Shown here one piece after another: positions 37,232-48,200 of a DNA stretch of 64,000 nucleotides; position 1 is the first letter of the stretch; every line of letters begins with the position of its first letter. The position numbers were made by a program, and so were the translations under genes. The stretch lies in NCBI RefSeq assembly GCF_000321225.1, contig NW_004451649.1:797572-861571 (forward strand), written 5' to 3'. Below the pieces are notes generated by a model that was not told where the DNA came from, did not search any database, and worked only from the letters and a program-made list of their open reading frames with translations. Source of the stretch: Odobenus rosmarus divergens (Eukaryota; Chordata; Mammalia; Carnivora; Odobenidae).

Positions 37232-40190
37232 TTATAGGACAGTGCCAAGCACATTGTTTTCTTCAATATGTTCCTGGAGAACTGAATTAATTTGTTACAA
37301 ATCTTTATGTCATGACTATGAACTATATTTTATCAAACACACAAGTAATTCAGAACTTTCTGATCTTCCAGAATAACTTTCTAAGTTACAGTGCATGTCA
37401 ATGTAAAAAGAATGCAAATCTAATCTAGGTTAGGAGTAGCTGGGTGAACTCAAACATTTGTGGTTTTTGGCTCATATACAGAAATGAATATTTCGATTCT
37501 AGCCAATGAGATTTTTTCCCCCCATGGAGACTTGAACCCTTGTATTCTAAATTTAGCTTCACAAGGAAATGCTATATCAAAAGGGTATACCTGTTATATC
37601 TTTTTTTTTTTTTTCTGAAAGCGTAACTTACCACTGCCCTCTAAGCTTTTGTCATTGTAACCAGATTCTTTTCTCAGTTAATCAGGTTGATTTCTTTTCA
37701 CTCTACTTAAAGACCTGTTTGGAGCTTTAGTTACACATTACACATACTGCTACTTACCCTTGCTTTGGCTTACTTGTCAAGCCACATCAAAAATGTCGTT
37801 CTCAATTCTTCCTACAATAGGGGCTCAGGAGAAAAAAAATACAGACTTAATTTGGACTTGCCTTGCTTTTCTACATTTACAAGACCATTTTACTTCCCTT
37901 CATCCAAAATGCATGAATTCTTTACTATAGGGAATACTTTCTTTTCTTTATCACCTGCAATAAAGTATAGGGCAAAATCCAAGACAGAAATGAAAAATTA
38001 GCACAAAAATTGGAAACAATAGATACTATTTCATTTTATTTTGCTTATACTAAGGAATGGATCTACAAACCTCAGAAACATGTTAGCAAATATCAGAACA
38101 TACTATCCTTTTTTACAGTTTGAAAAGAGTAAAAATGGCTTTACTTTTCGCTAAGAGTAAGTTTTCGGTCTTCTGTGCTAGGACCTAATGAAAAGGATGT
38201 GTTCCCCTTGACTGTTTTCTTTGAGAGAAAGAAGAAACCCATTTTATTACCTCAAAGACTTAGGGTAAAAGAAATGGTATCACTAAGCAAAAAAATGAAT
38301 TAACTGAATGCTATACAAACCCCAAAGAGCATTTTCCCTGTTGAAGAGGGTACAGTACCAATTATACTATTATCTCACCCTACTCTCTGGGTGAATAGTC
38401 TGAAAGCCTAAATTACAGTTGATGTTAGATTTCTTGGCTTCATTTGCAAATTGGAGTCATTTTCTTTTTTGTGAATGCCATAAACACATGTTATATTGTT
38501 TAAGAGTAGCAGTCCTTAGTTTGTTATGATATTTTTCTCCTTTTTGTCCTCCGTGTCAGAGGACCTTTATTTTTTTTTCTTAATTTGGCTTGTTGCAAAT
38601 TTATGTAACACTGTGTTTCTGAATGATTTGCAATGGCCTTAAGTACCTTTTTGGCATGTCATTTGTTAGGAGACCAGTTCTAGAGAAGGTCCTTCAACTG
38701 GCCAGATGTGTCATTTTGGAACAGATTGAGGGCCTGCCAAAACACCATTTGTTGCCAGTTCCGGATATTGTTGGGGTGCTCACCACTCTGTTACCATATT
38801 TTTGCATGTCTTAACATTGCATAAATAGGCAGCTGTTCTGTATTTAGAATATAAATGAGTCACCAGCTTGCTTTCCCAGGAGGATTTACCTGCAAAAGGG
38901 AACCCACAGTGTTAACCCCTTCCCATCCCCCTGCCTGCATGTCACATTTAAATGCACACTTCTCTGAGCCCATTCAGAAGCAAATCCTTATGCATATAAA
39001 TCACACCTCTCTTGCCAGTGAGACAAGAGAACCAAAAATGTGCAGTTCACTGTGCTAAAATGGAACACATTTCCTTAGCAGCAAAAGCAGTAAATTAATC
39101 AGCTTATAAACTGAGAGTGAGCAATTTGTGCTGAATTCTTTCTTACTGTTCCTTCAATAGGAGACAAGGTTCTCTAATCTCGGAAAGGCCATGACTTCAT
39201 TAAGATGGAAACCCCTGTTAAAGGATGTGTTGCAAGAGACAAGAGAAGAAAAGCCCTAAAAGTCACTCAGTTGTCTCTCTCGAGCTATTTTCAGGCCAGG
39301 GAATTTTTATTTATTTGGAGAATGACAATTAACCTAGAGACTTTGCCCAACAAAGGAGCAGAGTGCTGAAGTAGGTCTCACTATAGGACATCAAAGGCAG
39401 TTGGTGTGACCCAATCCACATTTGTAGCAGATGATTCACATAACAGGCTAGCAGAAGCTACCTAATTTTGATTTCAAACAGCTTAACCAATTCATGTATA
39501 GACGTAGATATAAGACACTGTATGTGCATGTGTGTGTGTGTATTTTCCCTTCGATACACTTAGGAAATAAAAGTTGTCAGTGTTGGAATACAAAGGAATA
39601 GGAAAGTCAAGGCAGTTAGAAAAAGCAGAGGTAGTTGAGGTATATGGTATAGGCCCGGTCTCAACTACTTTTTTTGACTGTTTCCCCTAAAATAGTTTAT
39701 TTGCTAAAGAAGCCCAGCATTCTGCAATCTGATAGGGTCAAGTCATTTCTCCAGGCTTTTCATCTTGCCAGCCAAAGAAAAGTACACACAGATAGATAGG
39801 TGACATTTGGAGAGCCAGGCATGCCAGATTTTCGGAGGTTACAATGGAGGCCCAACCTGCTGTTCTTCTAATGAAAGGAGGGGAAATTCAGACTGGCCGA
39901 ACTGCTATAAGGAATATCTCTGCTCTGAATGTCACGCTGCCCAGATGTCGCTTGGCAGGTGGAGATGCACGGAGAATGAAAATGTAGCCCTGTGTATGTG
40001 GGTGTTAGTGCGTTGCAGGGTGAACAATGAGTCCATCTTCTGAAGTGTAATGAAAACAGTGTGGATCTTGTCTATATTCATGTCATGAGAAAGGGCGTTC
40101 TCAAAGAGTCCTCACCCCATTTCCCCTCCCAGACTGATATGCGTACGTGCTCACAGACCATGTGCACATGACTTGTTTTGGGGTTTTAAG
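37232..40190. other. Intronic stretch, repeat-poor; candidate regulatory part at 38600-39120
   Basis: No repeat recognised over about 3 kb. The 38600-39120 part has GCATGTC/ATTTGC motifs, an E-box CAGCTG (38831-38836) and a MEF2-like AT-rich run (TATTTAGAATATAAATG). Regulatory function is inference. Confidence 0.35.
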
Positions 40191-40199
40191 TATAACTTG

Positions 40200-40480
40200 A
40201 TGATTTATTTAGTGTTTTTATAGACATATTATGTATATATGCTTTTTCATTATAGAAAATGGGATCATACTGCATAAACAATTTTGTACCTTGAGTATTA
40301 AATCTCAAAACTATATCATGAGTATTTATTTTCCTTAGACTTTTCTTATATTTTAAAGCAGATTTTATAGCAAAGATACATGATCCTACACTCAGCCATT
40401 TCCCTGTTGAACATTGAGGTTGGCCCTAGACTGTTTTAAGACGGGCACGGCTATGTTTCTCAGTAAATATTTAATTTTTA
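40200..40480. mobile_element. Old LINE-like fragment, family uncertain
   Basis: AAAATGGGATCATACTGCAT followed 150 bases on by CTCAGCCATTTCCCTGTTGA and ACATTGAGGTTGGCCC recalls a common old LINE pattern. It ends about 90 bases before the exon. Confidence 0.4.
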
Positions 40481-40573
40481 TTAGAACAAAGTAAGACGTG
40501 AAGTTACGTTTTGCAAGAGAAAGCTAAAGTTACTGTCATTGAGTTTTCTTTCACTACAATTGTTTTTCTTTAG

Positions 40574-40731
40574 TGTTACGAGATGACTTCCGGCAAAATC
40601 CCACAGATGTTGTAGTGGCTGCTGGAGAACCTGCGATCTTGGAGTGCCAGCCTCCCAGGGGACACCCAGAACCCACCATCTACTGGAAGAAAGACAAAGT
40701 TCGAATTGATGACAAGGAAGAAAGAATAAGT
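40574..40731 (+). CDS. ROBO2: ROBO2 exon: end of Ig1-Ig2 linker and first half of Ig2
   Basis: This 158-base internal exon follows an acceptor TTTTTCTTTAG and is followed by the strong donor GTGAGT. The first two bases complete a codon split after its first base (phase 1). Then 52 full codons read [20 protein letters not shown] and onward to DDKEERIS, ending on a codon boundary (phase 0). The translation has the Ig-fold cysteine (in ILEC) and the core tryptophan (in IYWKK), about 15 residues apart, as expected for an I-set/C2 Ig domain. The conserved Robo motif [11 protein letters not shown] is intact. With the next exon it builds Ig2, which together with Ig1 forms the Slit-binding tip. [12 protein letters not shown] and [17 protein letters not shown] match ROBO2; ROBO1, as I recall it, has MVAVGEPAVMEC and SWKKDGSPLDD here. 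Skipping this exon alone would shift the frame. No damage is seen. Confidence 0.96.
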
Positions 40732-41894
40732 GTGAGTTAAATTAAAACGAATGCTTACAAAGATTGACTCTCAAGTCTTCAAATGGATATATTTTATTGC
40801 CAATAAAATTGTAGACCTGTACTGAATGCTAATGACCATTTACACTGCATTGAAAGGACTGAAAAAGAAAAACCGAGAACTAAAACTTTAGGATGAGGCT
40901 TCAAAGACACAAAAATTATAGAAATCAAGTGTAGATGATATATTAATATTTGTACCAATCTGAATATGAAAAGATATCAATGTGTAAATATGTATGAATA
41001 TGTAAAGATATATATATCTTTGCAGTACAAAGATGACAAAGCTCTTTTTAACATCTCAAATGCATCTTTGGATTATGTAGTTTCACTTGAGTGATAAAGC
41101 GTAAATGATGGCTGTAAGCCATATTAATGAGACCATTTCTTTTGGCACTTATTTTCAAAATTATAAGAGAAAATAATATGAGGTAATGAGTACTTCAAGC
41201 ACCTTTTCCAGTTTTCAAATTTAATATTTATAACTAAATTTTTTACATGCATTCATTTAAAAGTTTAAGAGGTATAAAGTAAAATCCAAGTAAATGTGAC
41301 TTTTTTGATTCTGCAGTTTTAGCTCTTGTAGAAAAATAGTCTGCTTTCAAGGAATATTGATGATTAGGTTCATCACTTGATTAATATCGGAATCAGACAC
41401 CCAGAACATTGTAAAGAGGTAGAGAAGGGGAATGGCATATAATTATTTTATATTTTTAGAGGAGCCACTCAATGTTTGTGATGCTTATGGGAACCAGTTC
41501 ACTGAAATAGTAGATAATGCTTCAAACTTCTGATGCTATTCTTAGTGTAATTTTTATATTCAGTACAATTATTGAGAATAAATATATTTTACTTAAAATA
41601 ATGTCTCATTTAACTGAACAAATGTGCCATTTCTATAAAAAGTCCATATAGTCTAGGGTCTATTATCTTTAAAAATATCTTATAATGAAGATTTTTTTTA
41701 ATGTATGCATCGTGGTTACATCATAACCGAATAGGCCATATAAGAGATCACAATATATATTCATGTGATTCTGGCTTCAACTCTTGACACCATGAGGAGC
41801 TACATTACCAGGGAGAATTTGGTTCTCAATGGTCTGTGCTTGGATACCAAACATGAAAATATGCTCCTGGTGATAGAGTAAAATCACTGTTGAA

Positions 41895-42345
41895 GGGTTT
41901 CTAGTTCATGTTTGCATCATTTAATTTTCGCTTTAAAACAAACCACCACAAAATACAGTGACTTATAATAACCATTTTATTTAGACTATTATTCTGTGGG
42001 TAAGATGACAATTCTTTATCCTGGGCCAACTTGGCTGATCTTTGCTAGGTTTTCTCATGCTTCTGTGGCCTGTTTAAAAGATGTGCTGGCAGCTGGATGA
42101 TCTAGGGTAACCTTACATGTCTGGCCATTGACTTATACTCAGCTGGGCATTCTGGTTCTTCTCTTGGTCTCTAATTTTCCAGCAGACCAGCTCAGACTGG
42201 TTCCCATGGTGGTCTCAAGATTCCAGCAAGGAAAGACAAGTCTCAGTTTGAGAACACTTTTCATCTGCTGAAACACTGTTTTAGTTTCATTGGTCAAATC
42301 AAGTTATATTGCCAAACTCAGTTTCATGGGGGAGGAGAAATGGCC
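41895..42345 (-). mobile_element. ERVL-MaLR (MLT1-like) LTR, antisense
   Basis: CCACCACAAAATACAGTGAC, TGTGGGTAAGATGACAATTC, GGCAGCTGGATGATCTAGGG, ACATGTCTGGCCATTGACTT and GGTGGTCTCAAGATTCCAGC follow this LTR class. Degraded and non-coding. Confidence 0.6.
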
Positions 42346-42924
42346 TCCATGGCCATTTTTATAACCTACAGTTTATTATACTCCACAGCACATAATTAAG
42401 AACAGGTTGGCAGTCTTTCCTTCCCATGTAAAAATGAAATTGAAAGTCCCTTTCTGTGACATGACAAGTTTCAGAGCCTGAAATATATCCGTTGAGAACA
42501 TACCTACATGGGTTTTGTTTGCCTGTGAGATAAAAATTAACAGAGGAAACCAACACGTTCTTCTCTCCTATCTCTTTAAGAACATTCAGTCATTGTGGTG
42601 TTAAGATTGTTGAATTACATAAATATAAAGAAAAAAATTGGAAAAGAAGCCATGAGTTGGTGATACACATACTAAAAATCTAATTCTGCTTCAATATGCT
42701 CTTTAACAAATAGACATTTTAACGTATTACATTGGTTTATTTGGTCAATAAATGCTTCTCATTTAAGAAGCAATTAGGAAGCACCTATTAGAAGCCAATG
42801 ATTTACACCAACTCATACTCTCATCATTTAAAAAAAAATATTTTTATCAAACGTGCCCTCCTCTTCAAAAATTATCTTATACATACCATCAAGGTGAGAC
42901 AGACAAGTAATGCTAAAAATTGAA

Positions 42925-43040
42925 ATTTAAGCTCCATGAAGGCAGAGGTTTATTATTATTTGGTTTACTCCTGAATCTCAAATGTCTAGAACACTGCTCA
43001 GCCCATAGAGGTACTCAGTAAATGCTTGTTGAATCCCTCT
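42925..43040 (+). mobile_element. LINE L2 3' tail, sense
   Basis: AAGCTCCATGAAGGCAGAGG, GAACACTGCTCAGCCCATAG and GTACTCAGTAAATGCTTGTT then GAAT match the L2 3' end closely. Confidence 0.85.
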
Positions 43041-43404
43041 GTGTCAGTTCAATTTCATTATAGTACCAAAAACGGTTATCTAGTGCTTCTTTCTGATGAC
43101 AAATATCAATAGCAATTCATTCAACCTACTGCAGAGTGAAGACAACCACTAGGATTTGATGGAAGCAGTCACAAAAGTCAAAATAGGACCAGACAAGAAA
43201 GAAAAAGAATGCCCAAAAGCATTTTCTAGAAAGGGAATATGAAGGCTTATCCTGACGGAGAAGTTAAGAGAAGAAAAAACACATGCAGATGCCAAAATAG
43301 GGGGAAAGTTTTGTATCTTAGACCCTGAGCTATTTCCTTTAGGAAAAAAATGTTCTGCTTAAATATTCAAAATTATTTATTAGTCACCTTCTCTTTGCTG
43401 TTTA

Positions 43405-43514
43405 TTTTACTTTACATTTTCTTTCTTTTCTTTTCCTTTCTTTTTTTTCTTTTCTTTTTCCCTTCCTCTTTTTTCTTTTTCTTTTCTTTTCTTTTTTTTT
43501 TTTAATTTTAACAG
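43405..43514 (+). promoter_or_regulatory. Very long polypyrimidine tract before a ROBO2 acceptor
   Basis: About 100 bases of nearly pure T/C (runs of TTTTC and TTTCTTTTCT with one TTCCC patch), then TTTAATTTTAACAG, precede the exon for the second half of Ig2. Ordinary tracts are 15-40 bases. The repeated TTTTC unit suggests microsatellite expansion. The tract is expected to bind U2AF2 and PTBP1 (general knowledge); any effect on splicing is inference. Confidence 0.75.
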
Positions 43515-43635
43515 ATCCGTGGTGGAAAATTGATGATCTCCAATACCAGGAAAAGTGATGCAGGGATGTATACCTGTGTTGGCACCAATATGGTGGGAGA
43601 AAGAGACAGTGATCCAGCAGAGCTGACTGTCTTTG
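43515..43635 (+). CDS. ROBO2: ROBO2 exon: second half of Ig2
   Basis: This 121-base internal exon lies between an acceptor TTTTAACAG and a donor GGTAAAAC. It begins on a codon boundary and has 40 codons, [20 protein letters not shown] then [20 protein letters not shown], plus one base (G) that joins the next exon (phase 1). DAGMYTC is the Ig motif D-x-G-x-Y-x-C holding the second cysteine of the Ig2 disulphide, whose partner is in the preceding exon. [20 protein letters not shown] and [12 protein letters not shown] fit ROBO2; ROBO1 has LMITYTRKSDAGKYVC as I recall it. The donor is weaker than those of the other two exons (A at +3 and +4 but no G at +5). The acceptor is preceded by an unusually long pyrimidine tract. 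The exon is intact. Confidence 0.96.
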
Positions 43636-44127
43636 GTAAAACTCTCTTTTAAATTATAAATTGCTATTTATATATACTTTCCCTTTGATGTTAAATGCAT
43701 TTGTTGATACTAAACACCAGGTCCTATAGGGAAAGGTACTTATGACTTATGGTGAGTAGTGAAGGACTAAATTTGCCTTGTTTTCTGGTTCTGTCTTTCA
43801 GATGAAATCTTCCATCTGAAGAAAAATAGAACTTTTTAAACAATAATTCATTTACTTTATTCATATATATTTATAGGATTTGCCTTTTATCAGAATGTAA
43901 AAACTTGATCTTTCTCAAATTCTGTTTGAGATATTATATCTGTCTAAAATTTATTCACTGTGATATATTTATTAAGTATCTTTTATGTGCAAGACAGAGG
44001 ATAAGTTTTTTGGTTTTCTTGTTTTATATTAGTGAAGTACAAAGACATTTCACTTGTTTTCTACTTTAAAAATTTTCAAATTGAAATATTTACAGTAGAG
44101 CTTGTGGTTTAAAGAACTAGCTAGCTG

Positions 44128-44148
44128 CACACACACACACACACACAA
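44128..44148. repeat. (CA)n short microsatellite
   Basis: About ten CA units. Confidence 0.9.
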
Positions 44149-44199
44149 ATACATACATGTAATCCAAATTAAAAAAAAAAAACACAAATAAACTGTCTT

Positions 44200-44830
44200 G
44201 CTGATGTAGGCAGGCTGGGTCCAAGAACCCAGGGGAAGATCCCACAGGACCAGTCAAGAGGGTCCTTGGCTTCACACAGGATAGAAATCAAACGTGAGCC
44301 AGAGAAAGTGAAAATAGAGTTTATTGAATAGTGTGAGTGACAGAGAATAGCAGACAAAGTGTCTGAAAGACTCAGAAAGGAGAGAAGAAGGAGTTTTGTT
44401 GTTGCTTATGGCTAAGGGTTTATATTAGAAAAGGGTATAGGGTATGTGTTCCTCCAGGAATCCAGGGTAGGGTCAATCACAGGCAAGTGTTGGGTGAATA
44501 ATAGGTGTTAATCCATAAATGACCGAAGGTAGGGGTATTGATGCCATTATCAGCTGAGGTTTGTTGGAAGCTAATACCCTGGAACCTGTTTGGGATCTGG
44601 CTCTCATTACATGTTGTCAGGTGTTTGGGACCTAAGACAAAAACTCAGAAAATGAATAACCTTCTTGCTTCCCCCTTCAAGTGGGAACAGAGCTGCTTTG
44701 GCTTATTCAGAGGCAAAATATGGGACATGAGTAAATGGTGCCTCAGAGAAAAACAGCAGAGATGGAGGTTTCTAAAATGGAGCCCCTTCAACTTCCCTAC
44801 TTCATTGTGATGATATTCGTGTTTTTTTGA
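44200..44830 (-). mobile_element. Probable ERV LTR, antisense, family unresolved
   Basis: On the - strand a GGCTCCATTTTAGAAACCTC block is followed about 450 bases later by an AATAAACTC polyadenylation context and a CAGCCTGCC end, as in a carnivore or ancient endogenous-retrovirus LTR. No gag, pol or env sequence flanks it, so it would be a solo LTR. The call is tentative. Confidence 0.45.
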
Positions 44831-44886
44831 TTTAATAACCAAGGGACTTTTTATTGGAGTAATATGATTAATGGACTAAAACTTGA

Positions 44887-45011
44887 GTCAGTTGAGCGTC
44901 AGACTCTTGATATCAGCTCAGGTCTTGATCTAAGAAGTTCAAGCCCCACTTTGTGCTCCACACTGGGTATGGTGCCTACTTTAAAAAAAAAACAAAAACA
45001 AAAAAAACACA
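44887..45011 (+). mobile_element. CAN-SINE, sense, 5'-truncated
   Basis: Starts at GTCAGTTGAGCGTCAGACTC, just inside the head, and ends in a CTACTTTAAAAAAAAAAC tail. Short duplication AAAACTTGA at 44878-44886 and 45012-45020. Confidence 0.85.
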
Positions 45012-45240
45012 AAAACTTGATCAGATCTGTTTCAGAGAAATTGTGGAGAGAGCATTAGGAAGGAGAAAAGAGAGGATAATAAAGATGTCAGAGTAAACAA
45101 AAAGGAAAATACTATAAGGCAGCTGTGGAAAATTGAAAGAGAAATAAAATGACAGAAAATTAGGGAAAATAGGGATCCTAAAGATATTGGAAAATGAAAC
45201 ATTCCTTTAGAAGTCATGGAAATACCGTTTAAGTCTCTGT

Positions 45241-45322
45241 ATGGATACACACATACACACGTGTATACATACACATATATATATACACACACATACATAC
45301 GTGTGTGTGTATGTATCTCTAT
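45241..45322. repeat. Mixed (CA)/(TA)/(TG) microsatellite, partly palindromic
   Basis: Alternating purine-pyrimidine CA, TA and TG runs. The CACACACATACATACGTGTG part followed by TGTGTATGTA is close to self-complementary. Confidence 0.9.
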
Positions 45323-45362
45323 CTTAAAAGATTTAACTATTGTTGATATTATGTGATTTTTT

Positions 45363-45371
45363 AAAAAGATT

Positions 45372-45406
<35 letters not shown>

Positions 45407-45590
45407 TTTTTGAGTGAGAGAGCATGAGTGTGCTAGTGGGTAGAGGGGCAGAGGGAGAGAGAATCTCCAGTGGACCAGCAGACTCCCTGCTGAGTGTAGA
45501 GCCCAACAGCGGCTCATGAGATCCTGAGATCACGACCTGAGCAGAAGTCAAGAGTCAGATGCCCAGCCAACTGAGCCACCCAGGCACCCC
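45363..45590 (-). mobile_element. CAN-SINE, antisense
   Basis: (ATTT)n tail of about 45 bases, GA-rich stretch and reverse-complement head ending GAGCCACCCAGGCACCCC. Perfect 17-base duplication ATATTATGTGATTTTTT at 45346-45362 and 45591-45607. Confidence 0.96.
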
Positions 45591-47660
45591 ATATTATGTG
45601 ATTTTTTTTTGTAATACAAGAGATAAGTGTGATTTTTAAATAATTTTTTGTGCCAGCAAAAGTATCTTCTGGTTCTATGTATTACGGTAAGATTTTATTG
45701 ATGGTCATTACTCCAGAACATGTTTGAGGGTAGCATCAGAATCCTGCATACTTTCTGAAAGAAATTTCTTTTGCAGTTTGAGATGGACCATCCCGTGGTG
45801 TAATGGGAATGCTACTATGCAAAAGAGCCATATTATGATTTCCATTACATTTAGAGTGTTAAGATGTGCTTTGTGAATATGTACTCGAGTGCAGGCCTCT
45901 CTTTCCAATCACTTTGAGTACCGGGTAATCTCTGGTAATATTCCTTATGGATACTAAGCAGCTTGAAGTCCCAAATGACAGAACCAGGAGAAATCCCATA
46001 ATTCATTAAAGGAATTGAATAGTAAAAATAAAATTGTTCAAAGTATGCATGTAAATTTCTGTCCTGCAGAGCTCAGACAAGTATCAGTTTGCCCTTAAAT
46101 TTCATGCAGTCATCCTTAAGAGTCTCAAAATGTGTTTCACTCCATAATGAATAAAATACAGTTTTGCCTGGTAAGATATAAAATTAGTGGTCACTGAACA
46201 TTAGCATTGAAAACCCACAAGTACAGCTGTTCTATTTAAAGAAACACTCATTACTATTTTTCTGTAACTGCCACAAGCTTTGGAACAGAAAAATGTTGCA
46301 TTATAACAGTACATACTGCCTTCAGAAGGAAATTGAAAGGGTTTAAAGTCATTATCCAAGCAATTAGACTTACCAAAATGTGACTGTGTTATGAAATATT
46401 CACCCCATGTTCCCTAAAGACGTGATGAGAACTACAGGAAATCCTTAAATATGTCTGGAGTTACAGTGGAACTTCTAAATTATTTTGAAAATAGCTATAA
46501 ACCAAAAAGATTGAATTTGTCTAGTGGCCATACCTCTGGAAGAATTGATTTAAGAATCTGAGAACATTTATCTGATGGTGTAAACTAGTCAGAACCGACC
46601 CAAGGGGTTATAAGTACAATATTAAGTTGAAGAAAAAGACCGAAAATCTCCATTACTGACAAGAAAACAACATCCAAACCCAGAAATAAAACATAAAATC
46701 AGTAGTGATTGTCCAAATCAAGGACGTGACCAGGATTGCATGAGAAAGGTCCCTTCTGTACTTTGCTCAATTCTGAGAGAAAAGAACTAGTGCGCTATGA
46801 ATAGGGGGGGACTTCTTTATGTTATTTTGGTGCTTTTGTGTCCAGTACATGTTTTCTAATAAACTTCTTTATATTTCATTGCTGTTAGATATTATTATTT
46901 CTGACCTAGGGTTTATAAATGTATAACTGGCTGCACTTTACCCCTCCCTCCCTCTCAATGAGCAGCAATTCTGCTTTAAATAAAAAATTTGGCTACTATA
47001 ACCCCTCCATAGCTAACAGAAAATTTTTACTTGTCCTTTGCAACTCCATCTTTAAAATACGTTATACAGAAAAAGTAACTGATAATATTAATTGTTCAAA
47101 AAGTATAATTCAGTTCTAAATGGCAAGAAAAACAGCAAAAGGTGTAATAGGTCATGGCAAATACAAAAGCCTTTGGTAAGTATTTTGGTTCTTTAGTAAG
47201 TAGGCTTGAACTTAGAAGTTTTTGTTTTGTTTTGTTTTTTGTTTTTTAGTTTGAAAATTGCAGCTTATATTTTAAAGATCTCTTATGTAGACAAAGAGAT
47301 CAGTGTAACTTCATTTTCAAAATATACTCTGCCATCCGCCATGCATCATTTATTCTGTTTGTCCTTTAATATTTGTTGGCCATACGTAATAGCTTAGTTA
47401 AGTGGGCAGTACCAAATCTAAAATTAAGAGGTAGGCATCATAGTGTTAACGGACACTAAAATCTGTGGCACACTCCAGATGCCTTCATAAAGAATACTCC
47501 CTAGCACTTTACATATGTTAATTAACTACTAAAGATCCTGAAGTCAGAGAAACTAGAATTACATAATTAAATTTCTAATTATGGGTAAATTTGGGCTATC
47601 TGTTATCCAAAATTTAACTGTCACTTAAAAATAACATAATTTTTTTCCAAATGATTTTTA

Positions 47661-47822
47661 TTTATTTATTTTTTAAAGATTTTATTTATTTATTTGAGAG
47701 AGAGAGACAGAGAGAGCATGAGAGGGGCAGGACAAGCAGACTCCCCTCTGAGCGCTGGTCATGAAATCATGGCCTGAGCTGAAGTCAGACACTTAATCCA
47801 CCCAGCCACCCAGATGCCCCTG
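47661..47822 (-). mobile_element. CAN-SINE, antisense (first of two at one site)
   Basis: Shortened SINE ending CAGCCACCCAGATGCCCC. AAATGATTTTTA flanks it at 47649-47660 and 47823-47834. Confidence 0.93.
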
Positions 47823-47834
47823 AAATGATTTTTA

Positions 47835-48034
47835 CTTTTTATTTATTTATATTTTTAAAAGATTTTTATTTATTATCTGAGAGAGAGCGTGCACAGAGGG
47901 AGAGTGAGAGGCAGAAGCCGATTCTCTGATGAGCAGGGAGCCTGATGCAGGACATGATCCCAGGACCCTGAGATCATGACCTGAGCCTACAGCAGATGCT
48001 TAACTGATTGGACCACCCAGGTGCCCTGTTCCCC
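47835..48034 (-). mobile_element. CAN-SINE, antisense (second of two at one site)
   Basis: Full SINE ending GACCACCCAGGTGCCC. Flanked by AAATGATTTTTA at 47823-47834 (shared with the first SINE) and 48035-48046. Confidence 0.93.
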
Positions 48035-48169
48035 AAATGATTTTTAATAAATGCTTATCAAAGTAATCCATGAAAAAAAGATTTCATATGTTATACTTCC
48101 AATAGACATTAGAAGTATTACTATACTTACAATGAAATACAGAAATATCTAGCCCTACCCCTCCTTCCA

Positions 48170-48200
48170 GTACACACACACAGACACACACACACGCACA
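48170..48200. repeat. Interrupted (CA)n repeat
   Basis: Three CA runs separated by CAGA and CGCA. Confidence 0.85.

Larger units (their letters stand above)
1..40573 (+). other. ROBO2: ROBO2 intron (3' portion, more than 40 kb)
   Basis: No exon, promoter or CpG island was recognised here. The intron ends at 40573 with a short pyrimidine run (TGTTTTTCTTTAG) and possible branch-point sequence in the 20-45 bases upstream. It is AT-rich with many repeats, which are listed separately. Very long 5' introns are normal for ROBO2 and often hold alternative first exons or enhancers, but none can be named from this sequence alone. Confidence 0.9.
40732..43514 (+). other. ROBO2: ROBO2 intron, 2.8 kb, phase 0, splitting Ig2
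   Basis: The intron starts GTGAGT and ends ACAG. It interrupts the Ig2 domain between the core tryptophan and the second cysteine. Besides an antisense MaLR-like LTR (about 41895-42345) and an L2 tail (about 42925-43040), nothing is recognised at 40740-41890 and 43045-43390. Confidence 0.95.

Noticed and set aside
44200..44830. Complete endogenous retrovirus
   Set aside because: Only an LTR-like stretch is visible, with no internal genes or second LTR.
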